A stretch of 21,853 nt of DNA from positions 1 through 21,853 of IMG/VR virus record IMGVR_UViG_3300043775_000899; one strand, given 5' to 3'. The notes below the pieces were generated by a model, which was not told the origin of the DNA, did no database searches, and was given only the letters and a program-made list of their open reading frames with translations. Below are positions 1 to 7,678 of the stretch, one piece after another; the first letter of the stretch is position 1; the number at the start of each line of letters is the position of its first letter. The position numbers and the translations under genes were made by a program. This DNA is from a virus.

Positions 1-1
1 A

Positions 2-502
2 GAGGATTATTTAGGTCAAGAAATCACAATTCAGAAAGTATTTGATTTTAAACCGGGCAGTTTCGAAAGAAGTTGGATTGATAATTCAATATCAATTGGA
101 TTATCATATGGTTTTATTGAACCTTTAGAGGCCACATCGTTGATGTCAACGATTATGCAGTTAAAGAGATTAATAGATTTAGATTTTAACGATGAACATA
201 AAGAAAAGTTCAATAAATGGTGTGGAGAAATATATGAACAAAATTTAATGTTTATTCGGTATCATTATTTGTGTGAAAGAGACGACACTCAATTTTGGAA
301 GGATTGTACATCTAAACCAATCCCACACAAACTAAAAAAAATATTAGACAAAAATAACTCAATTACTGTAAAAACTGATGTTGAGTTATTGTCGTTATTT
401 GAATTGGAGGAAACTTCACCGAATGAACTAACTTTTTTTGTAAACAATTATCTAACAATTTTTAGAAAAAACAGAAAGGTACTTAAAAAAGAATTGATAT
501 AA
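2..502 (+). CDS. Flavin-dependent tryptophan-halogenase-like protein, C-terminal part (5' end outside window)
   Basis: The frame is open from the left edge, so only the last 166 residues are present and the FAD-binding GxGxxG and catalytic Lys regions cannot be seen. The piece carries the family signature GLSYGFIEPLEATS (about residues 34-47 of the fragment; bacterial halogenases have GFxEPLEST) and, further on, FIRYHYLCERDDTQFW, matching the FIxxHYxxxxRxDTxFW stretch of the Trp-halogenase family. Family members use FADH2, O2 and halide to halogenate tryptophan or other electron-rich aromatics. Relatives are known in cyanophages, including the iodinating enzyme VirX1. The fragment ends KKELI, close to the C-terminal signature of its neighbours. 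A downstream ATG at 140 is only an internal Met, because the signature lies upstream of it. One base separates it from the next gene. The true substrate is unknown. Confidence 0.88.
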   Translation, partial: EDYLGQEITIQKVFDFKPGSFERSWIDNSISIGLSYGFIEPLEATSLMSTIMQLKRLIDLDFNDEHKEKFNKWCGEIYEQNLMFIRYHYLCERDDTQFWKDCTSKPIPHKLKKILDKNNSITVKTDVELLSLFELEETSPNELTFFVNNYLTIFRKNRKVLKKELI

Positions 503-503
503 T

Positions 504-1157
504 ATGGAGAAATTATATTTTGATGATTCCACATACATTTGGAAAATTAAATTAAATAAGTTGTCCGATAAAGATACATTGTTGAAAGAAGCTAATTTTG
601 TTATCGAATCACAACCAGATATTAAGACTGATGGATTTGGATATAAAAAAGAATGGAACAACAACATAAATTTCACTGGTGAGATTACCATTGAAACAAA
701 AATGGATGAAATCATTCAAATGGGGATTGACTATTGTAAAGATTTATATAAAGAAAGGAACGTGGTATATAATAAAATTAATACCGACGCTTGGGTTAAT
801 GTTGTCCGTTCAACTAACCCGGTTCAAATACAATTCAAACACGAGGAATTAAAAGGAGTTGATAAATTTCACGTACATACGGATATAAACAAAGAAATGA
901 AATCTTTCATACCTCATTACACTTATGTTTATTATGTTCAAATGCCTGATGTTATGAATGGTGAGGATGGAGTACTTTATTTTAGGGGAAAGAATAATAA
1001 AGAATATTGGATTAGACCTGAGGAAGATGATTTGATTATTATGGAGGCGGATATGCCACATAGTCCAAATAATGCACCCAATTCAACTGTTGATAGAATT
1101 GTAGTTGCTGGTAATGTTGGATTCGATTATATAAAAAAAGAAAAATCTTTAATATAA
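504..1157 (+). CDS. 2OG-Fe(II) dioxygenase-like protein
   Basis: This 217-residue protein fits a single double-stranded beta-helix oxygenase domain. An HxD pair (H125, D127 in FHVHTD) is followed by a distal H186 in MPHSPN and an Arg at 198 (VDRIVVAGNVGF), the spacing of the Fe(II) facial triad and the 2-oxoglutarate-binding Arg. Family members couple decarboxylation of 2-oxoglutarate to hydroxylation of a protein, sugar or small molecule. Sequence alone does not give the substrate. The ATG follows the halogenase stop by one base and the stop abuts the next ATG, so translation is probably coupled. No clear Shine-Dalgarno is visible. The protein ends KKEKSLI, one of the shared C-terminal signatures of this cassette. 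The family call is good; hydroxylase activity is inferred. Confidence 0.8.
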   Translation: MEKLYFDDSTYIWKIKLNKLSDKDTLLKEANFVIESQPDIKTDGFGYKKEWNNNINFTGEITIETKMDEIIQMGIDYCKDLYKERNVVYNKINTDAWVNVVRSTNPVQIQFKHEELKGVDKFHVHTDINKEMKSFIPHYTYVYYVQMPDVMNGEDGVLYFRGKNNKEYWIRPEEDDLIIMEADMPHSPNNAPNSTVDRIVVAGNVGFDYIKKEKSLI

Positions 1158-1727
1158 ATGTTTACGAGGTACATTGAAAATTTTTTAACTCCCGATGAGT
1201 GTAACTCTTTAATAAAGTTAGGAGAATCAATCGGATTAATTCAAATGAAGTCATCACTTGTTGTGAATGGAAAAGTAATGACTGAGAATGTTGCATATGA
1301 AGGTAATAAACGAATGGGTACTTATTTTACCAATGAATTATTGGATTTACCAATACTAAAAGAGTTAACCGATAAAATCATCACATTATCGAATGAATTA
1401 AACCCATATAATGGAATCACGTATAATCGAATACACAATTATTCATTTAATAGGTACGGTGAAGGGGATTTTTTGGATTGGCACCCCGATAGTCACGAAA
1501 TTGTAAATGGTGCCACAATAACCTATATTATTCAATTAAACGACCAATACGAGGATGGTGATGTAAAGTATATTGTAAATGAAATCGAACATTCAGTACC
1601 TAAAAAAGAAGGTAGCGTATTCATTTTTGATTCGAACATTGTACATTCAGTAAAAGAAATAACAAGTGGAATTAGATATTCCATAAACGTATGGCCCTCC
1701 AAAGTAATTAAAAAATCCCTAATATAA
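1158..1727 (+). CDS. 2OG-Fe(II) dioxygenase, prolyl-4-hydroxylase/PiuC type
   Basis: This 189-residue protein shows the full iron and cosubstrate set of the prolyl-hydroxylase-like superfamily: H109-x-D111 in DWHPDSH, distal H163 in IVHSVKEITSG and the 2OG-binding R173 in GIRYSINVW. The N-terminus (YIENFLTPDECNSLI) is the usual opening helix of these enzymes. Length matches a stand-alone catalytic domain. It would hydroxylate an unidentified substrate in the infected cell. It starts directly at the stop of the previous gene and its stop overlaps the next ATG by one base. It is only distantly similar to the preceding oxygenase and closer to the one at 5370 (shared HGV/HSV...GIRYxxNVW). It ends KKSLI. 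Confidence 0.88.
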   Translation: MFTRYIENFLTPDECNSLIKLGESIGLIQMKSSLVVNGKVMTENVAYEGNKRMGTYFTNELLDLPILKELTDKIITLSNELNPYNGITYNRIHNYSFNRYGEGDFLDWHPDSHEIVNGATITYIIQLNDQYEDGDVKYIVNEIEHSVPKKEGSVFIFDSNIVHSVKEITSGIRYSINVWPSKVIKKSLI

Positions 1728-2518
1728 TGTTAGTCGAAAATAAGTTTTTTTATTTGAGTTTACCAAGATGTGCATCAACCGCCTTCCATTATTCTTGTTT
1801 GGTTAATGATGTTAATGTTCAAACACACAATGGTGAGTGGGAGTTAGCAAATTCAGATATCGATTTTAAATCGGTAGACAAAAAAGATTTGATGAACTAT
1901 ATCTATCACGGACACGAATCTTTAATTGATTTACAGAGTAAGTTTGGTAGAAACTATCCGATTATTGCCGTTAAAAGACAAAGACACGAAAGATTCTATT
2001 CACTATATAAACACGTTTTGTTTGATTTACAAAGAATGGGATTTCATAAGATTTATAAAAAGTTCTCTAAACTATCGTTGGATGAGTTATTCTTTTTTAC
2101 AAAAGAAGATGTAGCAACTAAAAAACAAAGATGGGATAAAATATGTGAGTTCTTAATGGATTTGAAACTGATTGACGAAAAAATAGATATCTCAGTAACA
2201 TCAAAATTTAAAAAGTCGGAAGAAGAGTATTTCAAATCAAATACCAAAGGGTATGCGGTTAATATGATTGATATCTTATTAACTCCGTTATCTAATTGGA
2301 CAAATAATGACCAAACAATAGTTTGGTTTGACTTTAATGAGTTGAATAAATTGGAGGAATGGGTATCTAACATTTTAGAAAAACCATTCGAACTTCATTC
2401 GGTTAATTCGAGTAAACATATGGAATGTGCGGTAACCTTAGATGATGATTTCATAAAAAAGTACAACAGTATTTATGATTATTACGACCTACCGAAATTA
2501 ACCAAGACTTTAATATGA
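1727..2518 (+). CDS. Sulfotransferase-like P-loop protein
   Basis: The N-terminus has the 5'-phosphosulfate-binding loop of sulfotransferases: SLPRCAST at residues 11-18 after a hydrophobic strand (FFYL). A second segment, IIAVKRQRHERFYSLYKH (about residues 78-95), fits the strand plus Arg/Ser element that binds the 3'-phosphate of PAPS. At 263 residues the protein is full length for small phage and Stf0-like members. The expected reaction is transfer of sulfate from PAPS to a sugar, protein or small-molecule hydroxyl. It overlaps the preceding gene by one base and the following gene by four (ATGA), indicating coupled translation. It ends LTKTLI. The remainder is divergent, so sulfotransferase activity is an inference from the fold motifs. 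Confidence 0.72.
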   Translation: MLVENKFFYLSLPRCASTAFHYSCLVNDVNVQTHNGEWELANSDIDFKSVDKKDLMNYIYHGHESLIDLQSKFGRNYPIIAVKRQRHERFYSLYKHVLFDLQRMGFHKIYKKFSKLSLDELFFFTKEDVATKKQRWDKICEFLMDLKLIDEKIDISVTSKFKKSEEEYFKSNTKGYAVNMIDILLTPLSNWTNNDQTIVWFDFNELNKLEEWVSNILEKPFELHSVNSSKHMECAVTLDDDFIKKYNSIYDYYDLPKLTKTLI

Positions 2519-2802
2519 TAGATTATAAAGAAATTTTTGAGGCTTGGAAAACATCGTTTAACCCAAACCCCGCCCAAGAGGAATTAGCGGAAAAAAGATT
2601 AAATGTGTGTTTGGGTTGTGATTATAGAAAAGAAGTTTTAAAGGGTATAAAATGGTCGGCTTATTGTGGTGATTGCGGTTGTCCTCTAAACAAAAAAGTC
2701 TTCTCAAAGAATTTTAATCCTTGTACTAAGGGTTATTGGGAAGAAGTGGATTCAGATTATATAACACCTGTTAAAAGTAAGAATAAGAGTACTTTAATTT
2801 AA
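2515..2802 (+). CDS. Small zinc-ribbon protein
   Basis: A 95-residue protein with five cysteines in two clusters: CLGCDYR (about residues 32-38) and CGDCGCP (about 51-57), with a further Cys in NPCTKGYW. The CxxC...CxxCxC arrangement predicts a zinc ribbon. Short proteins of this CLGC...CGxCGC...C type recur in T4-like marine phages without known function. It is the last gene before a 91-base intergenic region with a late promoter. Its C-terminus KNKSTLI carries the same signature as the four upstream genes although no gene follows closely. That argues the signature is not a by-product of overlapping stop and start codons. Confidence 0.78.
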   Translation: MIDYKEIFEAWKTSFNPNPAQEELAEKRLNVCLGCDYRKEVLKGIKWSAYCGDCGCPLNKKVFSKNFNPCTKGYWEEVDSDYITPVKSKNKSTLI

Positions 2803-2893
2803 TATATACATATATAATAAAAAAATAAACATTATAAATATCCTTTTCTAATAATATTTTTATAGATATATTTATTGTAAGGAAACAAAATTT
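2803..2893 (+). promoter_or_regulatory. Intergenic leader with T4-type late promoter
   Basis: This 91-base, almost pure A/T gap contains an exact TATAAATA at 2833-2840, the consensus -10 element of T4 late promoters (recognised by gp55 with gp33 and gp45 in T4). No -35 is expected. Predicted transcription start is about 2846-2848, leaving a leader of roughly 46 bases. An AAGGAA purine run at about 2879-2884 sits in ribosome-binding position before the ATG at 2894. It is the only exact late box seen in an intergenic region of the window. Confidence 0.6.
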
Positions 2894-4384
2894 ATGAAAG
2901 CAACTATAATTGGTAGTGACTTACTACAAACGGGAGACTCGGTGAAGTTTTTGGAAATAAACACAAACACCACAATCTATAATGAGGGTGCGGATTTGCT
3001 TGATTATACCTCATTATTCACGATGTTAGTTAGTAACAACATCACTGAATTCTACTTAATATGGACAGAAGGGGATGCTTATAAACCCTTAACTGAACAG
3101 TATAGATTTAAGAAAATATTAGAAGAAAAGTGTCAAGAGAATAATATGTCATTTACTGAATTTATTGTACCGGTTGGTTCAGTAACAGTACCATATATTG
3201 AAGATGATACACACAAGTTCATATTAAGACAATCCTTTGATACCACTGCGTTGGTTGATGAGACATATTGTGCAGATAAATTTGAATTTTTCTCATTAAT
3301 GAGTGGGTCGACATATGTACCAAACACATATTTCACATCCACCTCGTTAAATTTAGATACACTTAGTGATGTGGACTACACAACTGTAACAAATCCAAAT
3401 GTTTTAGTAAAACCAAGAAACCCAAGTTATAATCCAATGGACTATCCTGCGCTGTATACTGTTACAGGAAATACAGAATTATCAGATATAAAAAATGGTT
3501 TAGAAGAAAATCATTTAGTTCAGGAATTCATATTTTCAGAAGATAACTTGGTCCAAGGTAGATACTCAATTATAAGAAGTATCGATATTATCTATGGACC
3601 TGAATTGGACGTTATCCATATGGGTGGGTATACACAATCAACGATAATACCTTTAACATTTACAGATGATGAATTTGTTACAGGAACTAACAAGTTAAAT
3701 CAGAAAAGTAGATACAAATACATTACTAAAGAATTGGGTAACTACGCAAAGAACGATTATCACACAGATGATGATAGTGTTATTTTAAAATACGATGGAA
3801 CATTGTTGGATGTTGATACAATACAATTAGGGGATTACGTTCGTTCAATAGATTATGTCGATTTAAATGATAACCACGCAGCTAAATTTGAACAAAACAA
3901 AATTGACACGTTTGGTTGGGATAGTACTGTTGCTCAAGATAATTTAACTCTAGTACAAACCGGAACCACATTAAATGCTATGGTATCAGCTGAGGTTGAT
4001 ACAATTTACATTAGAATAACATTATCTGACGGTAGAACTTGGACTGACGCACCTTCAGCAACATATTATATTGAAGAATCAGGTTCAACAGCAACAAGAT
4101 TTGAGAGAGTTAATAAAATGTACGTTGGTGACAAGTTAGTAATCACTGACACTAATACCAATCTATTAACAACTGTAGAGATTACAGGATTGGAAATGGA
4201 ACACGCACAAAAAACCATTTACAGTTTAGACTTTGAATCTTCAGATTTATTCTTAGTTGATATTGGTGATGGTGATTTCAGTGTGATGCACAACAGTTGT
4301 TGGTGTCCTTGGAACTATTGTGGACACTGGTGTAATAGTTGGTACTGTCCTGGTTGTTCAAACGTACCAGTACCGAAATTATAA
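2894..4384 (+). CDS. ATP-grasp-like / Hint-domain protein with Cys/Trp-rich tail
   Basis: A 496-residue multidomain protein. Residues 125-250 resemble a divergent ATP-grasp core: a DKFEFFSLM...VPNTYF segment, NVLVKPRNPS (169-178) and LVQEFIFSED (208-217). Residues about 290-467 look like a Hint (hedgehog/intein) domain: SVILKYDGTLLDVDTIQLGDYV fits block A to B, VGDKLVITDT an internal strand, and IYSLDFESSDLFLV followed by VMHNS (464-468) fits the C-terminal F and G blocks, where inteins end in HN before S, T or C. The usual N-terminal Cys is missing; His290/Tyr289 lies where it would be. The last 29 residues (468-496) hold six Cys, four Trp and two Tyr. It starts behind the late promoter with an AAGGAA site. 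It lacks the C-terminal signature of its neighbours. It could be a structural protein; the domain calls rest on motif likeness only. Confidence 0.6.
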   Translation: MKATIIGSDLLQTGDSVKFLEINTNTTIYNEGADLLDYTSLFTMLVSNNITEFYLIWTEGDAYKPLTEQYRFKKILEEKCQENNMSFTEFIVPVGSVTVPYIEDDTHKFILRQSFDTTALVDETYCADKFEFFSLMSGSTYVPNTYFTSTSLNLDTLSDVDYTTVTNPNVLVKPRNPSYNPMDYPALYTVTGNTELSDIKNGLEENHLVQEFIFSEDNLVQGRYSIIRSIDIIYGPELDVIHMGGYTQSTIIPLTFTDDEFVTGTNKLNQKSRYKYITKELGNYAKNDYHTDDDSVILKYDGTLLDVDTIQLGDYVRSIDYVDLNDNHAAKFEQNKIDTFGWDSTVAQDNLTLVQTGTTLNAMVSAEVDTIYIRITLSDGRTWTDAPSATYYIEESGSTATRFERVNKMYVGDKLVITDTNTNLLTTVEITGLEMEHAQKTIYSLDFESSDLFLVDIGDGDFSVMHNSCWCPWNYCGHWCNSWYCPGCSNVPVPKL

Positions 4385-4396
4385 AATTAAAATATT

Positions 4397-4540
4397 ATGG
4401 CACAAAAAGAAAGAATAGAAAGACCTGCACAAACAATTAAAGCAATTGTTGCACCCATTTCAAGTGAATTAAAAACAAAAGTAGCAACTGCATTCCAAGC
4501 GGTTGTAACTGCGATTAAAGTTAAGCACTTGGGGGAATAA
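4397..4540 (+). CDS. Small hypothetical protein, 47 residues
   Basis: The ORF begins 12 bases after the Hint gene and ends 11 bases before the SGNH gene. It encodes MAQKERIERPAQTIKAIV at the start, then a predicted amphipathic, Ala/Val/Lys-rich helix (KTKVATAFQAVVTAIKVK) and ends HLGE. It has no Cys and no signal peptide. No strong ribosome-binding site precedes it (A/T-rich AAAATATT). It fills an otherwise 167-base gap in the right strand and register, which favours it being real. The charged N-terminus plus amphipathic helix could suit a small membrane-active or protein-binding peptide, or a precursor peptide, but no family is recognised. Confidence 0.5.
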   Translation: MAQKERIERPAQTIKAIVAPISSELKTKVATAFQAVVTAIKVKHLGE

Positions 4541-4551
4541 GATAATGTTTT

Positions 4552-5373
4552 ATGAAGTTATTCACATATGGAGATAGTTGGACGGAAGGTGTTGGAGGTA
4601 ATGTTGAGGAAGAATTAACAACAGAAATTCCTGAGGAAAGAACTAACATAAGACAAAAATATTGTTGGCCAAAACACTTATCAGAACTACTTGAATGTGA
4701 AGTTAAAAATAACGGAGTTGGTGCTTTTTCAAACAACTCAATATTCAATACCGTTTGTTATCAATTAAAAAATGAAATCATCACTCAAGATGATTTTGTT
4801 GTTATTATGTGGTCCTCATCATTAAGAGACCAACTACCATTTTTTCCAAATGAGAATAGTTTTCATATTTGGGGTGAAAGATATAAGAGTAAACAACATC
4901 TCTTCAAATATATTTTCGATGGTGTTAGTGGTGATAATGTAAACTATAATAGGGCGGAAAAAAATTTTAGAGATTACTACATTAGTAATTTGTTTAACGA
5001 CACGTACTATGATATTGTTAACCAAAACTACATTCTACATTTACAATTTATGTTTAAGGAGTTGGGAATTAGATATGTTTTTTGTGATGCGTTTGATACT
5101 ATGATTAACAAAAACATTGATGTTCTGGTTGATAAAACTCATTTGATTGAGAGTGAAAGATATTGGGGTTATAGAGATAAAACAATGGCTAATTTGTTAA
5201 TCGACACAAATAGAAAAGATGTTTGGGAGGATAATAATCGATGGGTGGACACAACCGCTGGTAAACATCCAAGTAACAACGGATATAAATTAATTGCGGA
5301 AGAATTATATAAATTCATAAATGATAACAATTTACTAATTAATAATAAAAAGAAAAATTCATATCTACTATGA
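4552..5373 (+). CDS. SGNH/GDSL-hydrolase-like protein
   Basis: This 273-residue protein opens with GDSWTEGVGG (residues 7-16), the block I of SGNH hydrolases with nucleophile Ser9. A Gly/Asn-rich block (NNGVGAFSNNS, 53-63) matches blocks II/III. HPSNNGYKLIAEEL (239-252) matches block V, with His239 as probable base. The Asp that normally stands three residues before this His (DxxH) is Ala236 here, so the triad is incomplete or the Asp is replaced (Asp233 is near). Family members hydrolyse or transfer O-acyl groups on polysaccharides and lipids. Phage versions often sit near surface-modification genes, as here. The C-terminus is a lysine run followed by NSYLL, a variant of the cassette signature. 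It overlaps the next gene by four bases. Confidence 0.72.
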   Translation: MKLFTYGDSWTEGVGGNVEEELTTEIPEERTNIRQKYCWPKHLSELLECEVKNNGVGAFSNNSIFNTVCYQLKNEIITQDDFVVIMWSSSLRDQLPFFPNENSFHIWGERYKSKQHLFKYIFDGVSGDNVNYNRAEKNFRDYYISNLFNDTYYDIVNQNYILHLQFMFKELGIRYVFCDAFDTMINKNIDVLVDKTHLIESERYWGYRDKTMANLLIDTNRKDVWEDNNRWVDTTAGKHPSNNGYKLIAEELYKFINDNNLLINNKKKNSYLL

Positions 5374-5936
5374 ATTATAATATAAACAATAATTTTTGTG
5401 ATAAAGAAACTGCTAAAGATATAATTGATTTTTGTCTTGAGTTCGGTGAACCCTTTTCATATAAACCAACCGAAGTATGGGATTGTAGAAGAATGTACGA
5501 TTCCAATTTTAAAGAAAGAATTATTGATTTATTAACAACCAATTACAAAAACGGAGATTTTAAACTATGGTTTGATTATTCAACATTTAATTTAAAAAAT
5601 TTCAATATAAGTTTAACATCGTACTATGATGGTAGGTACCTTAATCTACATAAAGACAAATCAAGTGAGTTAACGACAGTCATAGTTCTTTCTGACGATT
5701 TCGAAGGTGGTCAATTTGCACTAACCCAAGATGAGAATCCACCATACAACTTTGAGAAATTGGAAGGTTTAACATTATGTGATTTGAAATTGGGTGATAG
5801 TATTTCATTCAATGGTTCGGAAACATATCACGGAGTTTTACCGGTAACTAAGGGAATAAGATATGCGTTAAATGTGTGGATGACCGAAACTGATTTTGAT
5901 TATCCGAGAGTTAAAAGTAATAAAACATTGTTATGA
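5370..5936 (+). CDS. 2OG-Fe(II) dioxygenase, prolyl-4-hydroxylase type
   Basis: This 188-residue protein carries H94-x-D96 (LNLHKDKS), distal H154 (ETYHGVLPV) and R164 (GIRYALNVW), the Fe(II) and 2-oxoglutarate set of the double-stranded beta-helix oxygenases. FEGGQFAL between them is the typical strand seen in prolyl-hydroxylase-like members (EGGxxxL). It is a paralogue-like relative of the protein at 1158. It overlaps both neighbours by four bases (ATGA), so it is translated in a coupled block with the SGNH and sulfotransferase-like genes. It ends VKSNKTLL. Substrate is unknown; proline, aspartate, sugar or natural-product hydroxylation are all possible. Confidence 0.87.
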   Translation: MNYNINNNFCDKETAKDIIDFCLEFGEPFSYKPTEVWDCRRMYDSNFKERIIDLLTTNYKNGDFKLWFDYSTFNLKNFNISLTSYYDGRYLNLHKDKSSELTTVIVLSDDFEGGQFALTQDENPPYNFEKLEGLTLCDLKLGDSISFNGSETYHGVLPVTKGIRYALNVWMTETDFDYPRVKSNKTLL

Positions 5937-6430
5937 GTGTATTAATAATCTCCCTACCAAGAACGGGTTCTACTTCATTGTTACACAAAATAGCAAAAGA
6001 GAAGAATTTAAAACCTTTGTTTGAACCGTTTGATGGTACTGGTAGAGTTGAATATAATGGAGAAAAGAATGTTGTGGTTAAAACAATAATATGTCATCAC
6101 AACGATAATATACAACTATCAAAAAACTTTGATGAGGTGATATTATTAACGAGAAGAAACGTTAAAGAGTGTGTAGAATCACACGCTTACCAAACATACT
6201 TCTCAAAGATTAAAAATTATGACTCAAACAAACCTTATGTTTATGAAGAAATACCTAAAGATATTTTTGAACTGTGCCACAACGACATTATAAAATGGAA
6301 TAAGGAGTTAAGTGACTTATCCACCAAACTTAATACCTCAATTACGTATTATGAAGATATTTTTGATTTCAACAGTGAGCAGAGATTAAGAAAAGGTGAT
6401 AGAGATAAAACAATCAAGAAATTAATTTAA
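5933..6430 (+). CDS. Short sulfotransferase-like P-loop protein
   Basis: A 165-residue protein with a clear nucleotide loop at the N-terminus, SLPRTGSTSLLHKI (residues 7-20), the PRxGST form typical of sulfotransferase 5'-PSB loops. VILLTRRNVKECVESHAY (about 70-87) corresponds to the 3'-phosphate-binding strand and helix with Arg and Ser. It is shorter than classic sulfotransferases (about 250-300), but the two PAPS-contact elements are present, so it looks like a compact version rather than a broken gene. It overlaps the previous gene by four bases. It ends KTIKKLI, another cassette C-terminal signature. Activity and acceptor are unknown. Confidence 0.72.
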   Translation: MSVLIISLPRTGSTSLLHKIAKEKNLKPLFEPFDGTGRVEYNGEKNVVVKTIICHHNDNIQLSKNFDEVILLTRRNVKECVESHAYQTYFSKIKNYDSNKPYVYEEIPKDIFELCHNDIIKWNKELSDLSTKLNTSITYYEDIFDFNSEQRLRKGDRDKTIKKLI

Positions 6431-6433
6431 CCT

Positions 6434-7678
6434 ATGAAAATATTCGTTCATCATTATTATACCGATATGTTATTTCAAAAGTTCTTTCATAATGTTAAGA
6501 ACAAAGATATGGTTGAAGTAGATAACACTAATGGAGCAATTAGGGATATTACATTTGAATACGGAGGGAAGAACTTTGAGGTATCTTTTAATCCTGAAAT
6601 AAATGATGATGAGGGAATTCACATAATTGATTTCTTTGGTGCACTTAGACAAAGAGGTCAAGATACAAATTTTGAAAACACCGAACATAAAGGTTCGGAT
6701 TCTTTTGCCATAATCGAAAGAATGGCTGACCTTATTGAAGACAAAAAGAATTGGGTAGTATCTTTATTTAGAACTGAAAAAATATTCATTAAGAATGATA
6801 ATGCAAAAGTAAAGACAGACGGAACAATACAAATTGAAGAAATTGAAAATCAAGTTCTTAGACTATCAAATCATTTTATATTGACCGATAATATTTTTAC
6901 TAATAAGATTGTACTAAACAAACACCCAAATTTATACAACCCATTTACTAACATTATTTTTCAATGGAACGAAATGATTAGTATTAGGTGGTTTTATGAT
7001 TATAAAAATGTTAGTGATGCTATAGTTCCAAAATATAAAATGGGATATTCAGTAAGGGCACATAAACCTCTTAGAGTTAAAATTGCTGAGGAATTAACAC
7101 AAATCGAAGACGTGTTTGTTTCTCAAACAAATGTAATTGAAAAAGATTCAATACAACCAAAGTATAGAAAAATCGAAGGGGCTTATTTAAATGATTACGA
7201 TTCTGAAATAGATTTTCAAAACTTAAGAGTGTTAACAAATATAACGGTGGGACTTGATTATTTCTTGAGGATTTTACCAATGTCTAAAATTCAAATATGT
7301 GACGAATCTTGGTCACACATTTCCGCCAACTACCATAGTCAATATCTAAGTGAAAAGTCGTTAGGTTTAATTTTAGCAAACGTTCCTTTTGTTTCAACCC
7401 ACTCATATCCGTACGATTGTATTATGGATTTAGTTGGAATTAGAAAACATCCTTTTTATGATGAATCCAAACAATATCAGGGAAATGCAAAACTATTTGC
7501 AGATTTTATAAGAACATTCATTAGTGATTTTGATAACAATTATCAACTATGTAAGGATTGGATTAAAGAATGTCACGACATTTTTATTGATAGATTACAT
7601 AAAGAAAACTCAATGTTGGATATGATAGTTAATGGAGTTATAAGTGATGAACCTATACCAAAACGACCATTACTATAA
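6434..7678 (+). CDS. Glycosyltransferase-like protein (GT-B C-terminal motif)
   Basis: A 414-residue protein with no clear similarity in its first 250 residues. The region around 285-345 (QICDESWSHISANYHSQYLSEKSLGLILANVPFVST...CIMDLVGI) resembles the nucleotide-sugar-binding end of fucosyltransferase- and exostosin-like GT-B enzymes, where a SEKxxxxLxxxxPFV segment is followed by LxxLGF. A glycosyltransferase role is therefore plausible but not certain. Three bases separate it from the preceding gene and its stop shares one base with the next ATG. It ends PIPKRPLL, a weaker form of the cassette signature. No signal peptide or membrane segment is visible. Confidence 0.5.
   Translation: MKIFVHHYYTDMLFQKFFHNVKNKDMVEVDNTNGAIRDITFEYGGKNFEVSFNPEINDDEGIHIIDFFGALRQRGQDTNFENTEHKGSDSFAIIERMADLIEDKKNWVVSLFRTEKIFIKNDNAKVKTDGTIQIEEIENQVLRLSNHFILTDNIFTNKIVLNKHPNLYNPFTNIIFQWNEMISIRWFYDYKNVSDAIVPKYKMGYSVRAHKPLRVKIAEELTQIEDVFVSQTNVIEKDSIQPKYRKIEGAYLNDYDSEIDFQNLRVLTNITVGLDYFLRILPMSKIQICDESWSHISANYHSQYLSEKSLGLILANVPFVSTHSYPYDCIMDLVGIRKHPFYDESKQYQGNAKLFADFIRTFISDFDNNYQLCKDWIKECHDIFIDRLHKENSMLDMIVNGVISDEPIPKRPLL

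Noticed and set aside
140-502. Independent 120-residue gene starting at the ATG at 140
   Set aside because: The halogenase signature GLSYGFIEPLEATS lies upstream in the same open frame, so this Met is internal to a longer protein.
499-504. TATAAT-like hexamers at gene junctions (also near 1722 and 7673)
   Set aside because: They result from ATA or CTA codons followed by TAA and ATG. No -35 element or room for a start site exists, and the genes are translationally packed.
452-715. Open frame on the - strand across the halogenase end and first oxygenase
   Set aside because: It is antisense to two well-supported genes with clear motifs and has no family signature.
1153-1160. TATAAATG as a late promoter
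   Set aside because: It overlaps the ATG of the gene at 1158, so transcripts would start inside the gene. It arises from the Leu-Ile-stop-ATG junction.
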